Assembly: GCA_002482435.1 (NCBI GenBank)
Contig: DLFZ01000169.1
Span: 4,257-14,298 of the forward strand
DNA: 10,042 nt
Reading direction: 5' to 3'
DNA from: Christensenella sp. UBA7707
Lineage (GTDB): Bacteria > Bacillota > Clostridia > Christensenellales > CAG-138
Shown piece after piece: positions 6,123-10,042 of the stretch. Each line of letters starts with the position of its first letter. The first letter of the stretch is position 1. Below the pieces are notes generated by a model. That model ran no database searches, had not been told where the DNA came from, and worked only from the letters and a program-made list of their open reading frames with translations. Position numbers and translations under genes: made by a program.

Positions 6123-6150
6123 AAGTGGTGACATGTGTTGCGAAGTGGTG
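6123..6150 (+). promoter_or_regulatory. Three 10-base-spaced MraZ-type boxes
   Basis: AAGTGGTG (6123-6130), ATGTGTTG (6133-6140) and AAGTGGTG (6143-6150) start exactly 10 bases apart. Boxes 1 and 3 are identical and box 2 differs at two positions. MraZ is known to bind short GTG/TGGG-type direct repeats with about one helical turn spacing upstream of its own gene. The array covers the -35 box and the whole spacer of the mraZ promoter, so binding should repress it. Confidence 0.82.
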
Positions 6151-6156
6151 TATAAT
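6128..6156 (+). promoter_or_regulatory. dcw cluster promoter (PmraZ)
   Basis: GTGACA (6128-6133), a 17-base spacer and a perfect TATAAT (6151-6156) form a strong sigma-A promoter. The start would lie near 6163, giving a leader of about 47 bases to the mraZ ATG. It overlaps the MraZ-type boxes. Confidence 0.88.
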
Positions 6157-6196
6157 GAGCATAACAAAGCGGTTGGTGGCACTTTATTTCAAATGT

Positions 6197-6201
6197 GGAG
6201 G
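6197..6201 (+). promoter_or_regulatory. Ribosome-binding site deciding the mraZ start
   Basis: GGAGG is 8 bases before ATG 6210. An in-frame GTG at 6195 overlaps this site and cannot be the start. The protein beginning MLISSF also matches the usual MraZ N terminus. Confidence 0.85.
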
Positions 6202-6209
6202 CATACGCG

Positions 6210-6656
6210 ATGCTGATCAGTTCCTTCAGGCATAGCGTAGACGCGAAAGGCAGGATATTTATACCTGCCAAGTGGCGTGAAGATTTGGGCGATACCGTCA
6301 TCGTCACCCGCGGCCTTATGGGCAAGGGTGGTGGCAGGTGCTTAAGTGTCATGTCAATGCCTGTGTGGAATGAGGTCCTCGAACGCTTTAAAAAAACCGC
6401 CATGTCCGATGTTACGGCGCAAAACGCCATGCGCATGCTGTTTGCCAATGCTTGTGACTGCGAGCTGGACAAGCAGGGGCGCATTTTGATTTCTTCGCAG
6501 CTTCGCGCGCTTGCGCAGCTTGATGAGGAAGTGGTGCTCATCGGCATGGGCAACCGCGTAGAACTTTGGAGCGCGCCCGTGTGGGAGCGCCATTGCCAGG
6601 AAGATGATGGATTTGATGACGACACGCTTGCATATTTGACGGGGCTTGGCATATGA
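6210..6656 (+). CDS. mraZ: Transcriptional regulator MraZ
   Basis: A 148-residue protein made of two AbrB/SpoVT-like swapped-hairpin domains. The DxKGR motif (11-15, followed by IFIPAKWRE) marks the first. ELDKQGR (85-91, followed by a segment ending in QLR) and IGMGNRVELW mark the second. MraZ forms ring-shaped oligomers that bind repeats at its own promoter and damp expression of the division and cell wall cluster. It is the first gene of that cluster here, directly behind a promoter overlaid with three matching boxes. Compared with the Bacillus protein as I recall it, the segment after TRGL carries about five extra residues, GKGGGR around 38-43. Its stop overlaps the rsmH start (ATGA), so the two are translationally coupled. 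Confidence 0.96.
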   Translation: MLISSFRHSVDAKGRIFIPAKWREDLGDTVIVTRGLMGKGGGRCLSVMSMPVWNEVLERFKKTAMSDVTAQNAMRMLFANACDCELDKQGRILISSQLRALAQLDEEVVLIGMGNRVELWSAPVWERHCQEDDGFDDDTLAYLTGLGI

Positions 6657-7594
6657 CAAACGAAACCTATCATGTCCCCATTATGTTAAATGAGGTGCTT
6701 TCGCTCCTCCAACCTTCGCGCGGCGGCGTATTTGTAGACGGCACGCTCGGCGGGGGAGGCCATGCCGAAGCGGTGCTTGAGCGGTTGCCGCAAAGCGGGC
6801 GGCTCATCGGCATCGACCGCGATGCGGACGCAATCGCGGAAGCGGGGAAACGTCTCCTTCGCTTCGGAAACGCCTTTACGGTCGTGCGTGGCAACTTCTT
6901 TCAAATGAAAAGCCTTTTAGAGGGGCTTTCGATTCAACGGGCCGACGGTATTTTGCTGGATCTTGGTGTTTCTTCGCACCAGCTCGACGAAAAGGCCCGC
7001 GGCTTTTCTTACAACGAGGACGCGCCGCTTGACATGCGAATGGATGCTTCTGCCCCTTTTCGGGCATACGACGTGGTAAACGGTTACTCGTTCGAGGAGC
7101 TAGCGCGGATCATCCGCGAATACGGTGAGGAGCGCTACGCAGGCCGCGTTGCCGCCTCCATCGTAAAGGCGCGCGAGAAGGCCGCGCTCGACAGTACCGT
7201 GGAGCTTGCACAGCTCATAAAAAACGCCATTCCCGCAGCGACGCGCCGCGAGGGCCCGCATCCGGCAAGGCGCACGTTCCAGGCGTTGCGCATCGAGGTG
7301 AACGGGGAACTCGAAGGGCTGAAAAAAGCGGTGGACGACGCGCATAGCCTGCTTGCCCCAAACGGCGTACTTGCAATTATCACCTTTCATTCGCTTGAGG
7401 ATCGCATCGTGAAGCTGACGTTTCGCGAATATGAAAACCCGTGTACCTGCGACCCGCGCGCACCCATGTGCATCTGCGGCAAAAAGCCCACCGCGCGCAT
7501 TCTCACAAAAAAGCCTCTCGTCGCTTCCGAAAGCGAACAGGAAGAAAACTCGCGTTCGCGCAGCGCAAAGTTGCGCGCCATACAAAAGTTATAA
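6653..7594 (+). CDS. rsmH: 16S rRNA (cytosine1402-N4)-methyltransferase RsmH (MraW)
   Basis: A 313-residue SAM-dependent methyltransferase that modifies N4 of C1402 in the decoding centre of 16S rRNA. Visible motifs are HVPIMLNEVL at 7-16, the SAM-binding DGTLGGGGH (29-37), GIDRD (53-57) with the acidic residue that holds the ribose, DLGVSS (103-108), PLDMRMD, the ARRTFQALRIEVN segment and FHSLEDR. A late cysteine cluster CTCDPRAPMCICGKK is also usual for the family. Length is normal. The start ATG overlaps the mraZ stop by four bases and has only a modest G-rich site, so translation likely depends on coupling. In the cluster it sits at its standard position between mraZ and ftsL. Confidence 0.97.
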   Translation: MTNETYHVPIMLNEVLSLLQPSRGGVFVDGTLGGGGHAEAVLERLPQSGRLIGIDRDADAIAEAGKRLLRFGNAFTVVRGNFFQMKSLLEGLSIQRADGILLDLGVSSHQLDEKARGFSYNEDAPLDMRMDASAPFRAYDVVNGYSFEELARIIREYGEERYAGRVAASIVKAREKAALDSTVELAQLIKNAIPAATRREGPHPARRTFQALRIEVNGELEGLKKAVDDAHSLLAPNGVLAIITFHSLEDRIVKLTFREYENPCTCDPRAPMCICGKKPTARILTKKPLVASESEQEENSRSRSAKLRAIQKL

Positions 7595-7602
7595 CTTCGG
7601 AC

Positions 7603-7606
7603 GGAG
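7603..7606 (+). promoter_or_regulatory. Ribosome-binding site deciding the ftsL start
   Basis: GGAG directly abuts the first in-frame ATG (7607) but lies 9 bases before the second (7616), which is therefore chosen. Confidence 0.7.
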
Positions 7607-7615
7607 ATGAATAAC

Positions 7616-8119
7616 ATGGCAGTAGCGGCAAGGAAGCCCGAAAACGATTACCGTCATATGCCCGCGGCGAGCGCCACAAGGGTATATGTGGATTCGCGCG
7701 TGTATCAATCGTCCGCCGTACCGAAGTACGAGCCGGAAGAGTTTGAGGAAATTGAGGAGCTTGCAAAACCCTCCGCAAAGCCCGCCGTAAAAACGCGTCC
7801 CGCACCCAAAACGCATGCCGCGGAAAAACCGCGTGTGAGCGCCGCGGCGGTTTTCTTTAAAAAGGTAGGGGTGTTGGCGACGGTTTTTTGTATTGCCGCC
7901 GCTTTGATCGGCATCTTGGTGCGCTATGCCATGATCAGCGCGGAGTATGATGCGGTCAATGCGTTGAAAAGCGAAATTTCGCAGTGTGAAATTGATCTCA
8001 ATGAGCTGAATGTAAGGCTCAGCAGTGCCGTAAACATCGACGAAGCGCGCGAAGCGGCGGAGCGTGCGGGGATGGACTATCCCACCGCCGAGCAAATCGT
8101 TAAGGTGAACGGCGACTGA
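7616..8119 (+). CDS. ftsL: FtsL-like cell division protein (septum formation initiator type)
   Basis: A 167-residue single-pass membrane protein. Residues 1-83 are a cytoplasmic tail rich in Ala, Pro, Lys and Glu with no clear fold. Residues 84-102 are a hydrophobic membrane segment. Residues about 108-147 form a likely coiled coil, followed by a REAAERAGMDYPT segment similar to the end of FtsL/DivIC proteins. FtsL joins FtsB/DivIC and FtsQ/DivIB and activates the septal synthase at the division site. Sequence conservation in this family is low, and the call rests mostly on topology and on its place between rsmH and the class B PBP. At 167 residues it is longer than the common 100-130, the extra length being in the cytoplasmic tail. 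Confidence 0.85.
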   Translation: MAVAARKPENDYRHMPAASATRVYVDSRVYQSSAVPKYEPEEFEEIEELAKPSAKPAVKTRPAPKTHAAEKPRVSAAAVFFKKVGVLATVFCIAAALIGILVRYAMISAEYDAVNALKSEISQCEIDLNELNVRLSSAVNIDEAREAAERAGMDYPTAEQIVKVNGD

Positions 8120-8145
8120 AAACGCGCAGCGTGGAGGAAGTGCTG

Positions 8146-10042
8146 ATGGGCGCGCCGGCTGTTCCCAACAAAAAAAGGCTGCTATGGACGCTCGTCGCGA
8201 TTGCCGTCGTATTCGTCATTCTGCTCGGGCGTATTTTTTATATTCAAATGATCTGGAGCGACGAGCTTCAGGAAATGGCGCTTTCCCAATGGACGCGCGA
8301 TACGGCGCTAAGCGCAAAGCGTGGCACCATCGTCGATACCGACGGGGTTGTGCTTGCGCAAAGCGGCACGGCGTACAAGGTGCTTGTTTGGCCGCAGCAG
8401 GTAACGCCGGATAACCGCGAGCGCGTGGCGCGCGAGCTTTCGAACCTACTTAATCTGGATTACGAAACCGTGCTTGCCAAGGTGAGCGACCAGACGAAAA
8501 TGGAAATCGTCTTAAAGCGCGCCGTGGAACGCGACGTGGTGGATCAACTTTTAAGCCTCAAGCTTGGCGCGGGCGTGGGCACAGCGGTGGATACAAAGCG
8601 CTACTATCCACTTTCCTCCCTGTTTTCCCAGTTGATCGGCTTTACCACCGTGGATGGAGAGGGGCAGGCGGGGCTTGAACAAAAATACGACAAGTATTTG
8701 AGCGGCGAGGATGGCCGCATGATTACCGAAACCGACCGCAAAGGCAACGCACTTGCGTATGGCCTGGAGGAAATCATAGAGCCGCTTGATGGGTGCAGCC
8801 TTGTGCTTACCACCAACAGCGCGATCGAATCGATCATTGAAAAACAGCTCAGACTTGCGCTTGATGTAAACAGCGCAAAAAATGCCCAATGCATTTTGAT
8901 CAATTGCAAAACGGGCGAGCTTATAGGCCTTGCGTCTTCTCCGAATTTCGACCTCAACAACCCGCCTAGAAACGATCTTGCCACGTTGCAGGAGTTGATG
9001 CGAAACCGCATTGTGACCGATGCTTACGAGCCCGGCTCTACCTTTAAAATTGTAACGCTGAGCGCGGCGCTCGACAGCGGAACCGTTTCGACCGCCTCCG
9101 AGTATTACTGCCCGGGTTATAAAATCGTAAACGGAGAACGCGTGCGCTGCTGGAGAAGTGCGGGGCACGGTTCGCAAAACCTTACCAAGGCCGTGCAGAA
9201 CTCGTGCAACGTTGCGTTCATGTCGATGGCACTTGCAATGGGCAGGGAAACGTTTTATGATTACATATACAAGTTTGGCTTTGGTTCGGTAACCGGCAGC
9301 GGTATTCAGGGCGAAGCGGGCGGCATCGTGACGCAGGAGAAATACATCACCGAAAACACGCTTGCGCGCATCGGCTTTGGGCAGAGCATCGCCGTAACGC
9401 CCATTCAGCTTGCGGCGGCCGTGAGTGCCGCCGTCAACGGCGGAAACCTGATGCAACCCTATGTTGTAAAGCAAATCGTTTCCGCAACGGGAGAAGTGCT
9501 TCTTGAAAGTAAGCCTACCGTGGTTCGCCGCGCGATCAGCGAGGAAACCTCCGCAACCGTACGCGCAATTCTCGAAAGCGTGGTTGTGGAAGGAAGTGGC
9601 CGAAATGCCGGCATACCGGGCTACCGCGTAGGCGGCAAAACGGGTACCGCGCAGAAGTACGAAAACGGGCAGATCGCCGACGGGAAGCTAATTGCCTCCT
9701 TTGTCGGGTTTGCGCCCGCGGACGATCCGGAATTTGTGTGCCTGCTTCTTGTGGATGAACCGCAAGTTGGCGTCATATTCGGAAGCACCGTGGCTGCGCC
9801 GTTTGTGAAGACTGTACTCGAGGAAACCTTAAGGCACTACGGCTACCTGCCCGAGGGCAGTACCGAGAGCGTTACGGTACCCGACGTTACCGGTCTTTCG
9901 GTGGCCGAAGCGAAGGAAAAGCTTGAAGAGGTCGGCCTGAGTGCCGTTTACCAGCAAACCGATTCGGTAACTGCACAGGTTCCCGCCGCTGGCGAAATCG
10001 TCAACAAAGGCTCCGAGGTACTTTTGTACACTGGTGAGACCG
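8146..10042 (+). CDS. Class B penicillin-binding protein, FtsI/SpoVD type, with PASTA domain (3' end beyond the window)
   Basis: A partial gene: 632 codons are present and the frame is open at the right edge. ATG 8146 follows GGAGGA with 7 bases spacing. One membrane helix (about 12-33) anchors the protein, followed by the PBP dimerisation region with AKRGTIVDTDG near 57-67. The transpeptidase domain has all three active-site motifs: STFK (298-301, nucleophile Ser298), SCN (353-355) and KTGT (498-501). A PASTA domain begins near 576 (VTVPDVTGLSVAEAKEKL) and runs to about the window end. It cross-links septal or spore-cortex peptidoglycan outside the membrane. Bacillus SpoVD has one PASTA domain and PBP2B has two; the missing end means I cannot decide between them, and in many Clostridia a single gene here fills the division role. 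It lies 26 bases after ftsL, its expected partner. Confidence 0.94.
   Translation, partial: MGAPAVPNKKRLLWTLVAIAVVFVILLGRIFYIQMIWSDELQEMALSQWTRDTALSAKRGTIVDTDGVVLAQSGTAYKVLVWPQQVTPDNRERVARELSNLLNLDYETVLAKVSDQTKMEIVLKRAVERDVVDQLLSLKLGAGVGTAVDTKRYYPLSSLFSQLIGFTTVDGEGQAGLEQKYDKYLSGEDGRMITETDRKGNALAYGLEEIIEPLDGCSLVLTTNSAIESIIEKQLRLALDVNSAKNAQCILINCKTGELIGLASSPNFDLNNPPRNDLATLQELMRNRIVTDAYEPGSTFKIVTLSAALDSGTVSTASEYYCPGYKIVNGERVRCWRSAGHGSQNLTKAVQNSCNVAFMSMALAMGRETFYDYIYKFGFGSVTGSGIQGEAGGIVTQEKYITENTLARIGFGQSIAVTPIQLAAAVSAAVNGGNLMQPYVVKQIVSATGEVLLESKPTVVRRAISEETSATVRAILESVVVEGSGRNAGIPGYRVGGKTGTAQKYENGQIADGKLIASFVGFAPADDPEFVCLLLVDEPQVGVIFGSTVAAPFVKTVLEETLRHYGYLPEGSTESVTVPDVTGLSVAEAKEKLEEVGLSAVYQQTDSVTAQVPAAGEIVNKGSEVLLYTGET

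Noticed and set aside
5888..6673. Long minus-strand open frame (261 codons) opposite mraZ
   Set aside because: It is antisense to a confidently identified gene, crosses a bidirectional terminator and has a low-complexity Ser-rich product.
8551..9474. Long minus-strand open frame (307 codons) opposite the PBP gene
   Set aside because: It is a shadow of the PBP coding frame in GC-rich DNA. The PBP motifs and codon phase are decisive.
1..10042. CRISPR arrays, tRNA or rRNA genes, insertion sequences, phage genes
   Set aside because: I looked for spaced repeats, tRNA cloverleaf sequences, rRNA signatures and transposase motifs and found none.

Overview
The window looks like part of a chromosome from a low-to-mid-GC Clostridia-type Firmicute, perhaps a gut lineage. 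The evidence is strong GGAGG-type Shine-Dalgarno sites, housekeeping promoters of the TTGACA/TATAAT type, and the start of a division and cell wall (dcw) cluster in the Firmicute order mraZ-rsmH-ftsL-class B PBP, the PBP carrying a PASTA domain. I cannot assign a genus, and nothing in the window settles whether the organism sporulates.

Left part, minus strand (1-3728). This side is accessory in character. An XRE-type regulator with a TPR-like C-terminal half (3728-2646) overlaps by 14 bases an ABC exporter half-transporter (2659-932). The pair ends at a strong intrinsic terminator (about 906-862). A separate promoter then drives a lipoprotein of the S41 peptidase type (773 to beyond base 1). 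Inverted repeats in the regulator's promoter region suggest that the regulator controls its own operon.

Middle (3729-6194). Bases 3729-4046 are a divergent intergenic region with promoters facing both ways. engB (ribosome-assembly GTPase, 4047-4676) follows. A textbook promoter whose -35 box lies in the last engB codons starts a two-gene unit: a double zinc-ribbon protein with a very acidic tail (4729-5178) and a COG1768-type metallophosphoesterase (5185-5880). That unit ends at a perfect 13-bp terminator. Two further hairpins with T-runs follow in a gene-free stretch of about 310 bases.

Right part (6121-10042). The dcw cluster begins here. A GTGACA-17-TATAAT promoter is overlaid by three boxes at exact 10-base spacing, which read as the MraZ autoregulatory operator. 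The genes mraZ, rsmH, ftsL and an FtsI/SpoVD-type penicillin-binding protein (open at the right edge) follow almost without gaps. They join a transcriptional regulator, a 16S rRNA methyltransferase and two septal peptidoglycan-synthesis proteins in one transcription unit.

I see no RNA genes, insertion sequences, CRISPR arrays or prophage genes. Most of the window is ordinary housekeeping sequence. The points worth a second look are the regulatory architecture (MraZ boxes, the regulator's promoter palindromes, a LexA-like box before the lipoprotein), the duplicated zinc ribbons with an acidic tail, and the regulator-exporter pair.
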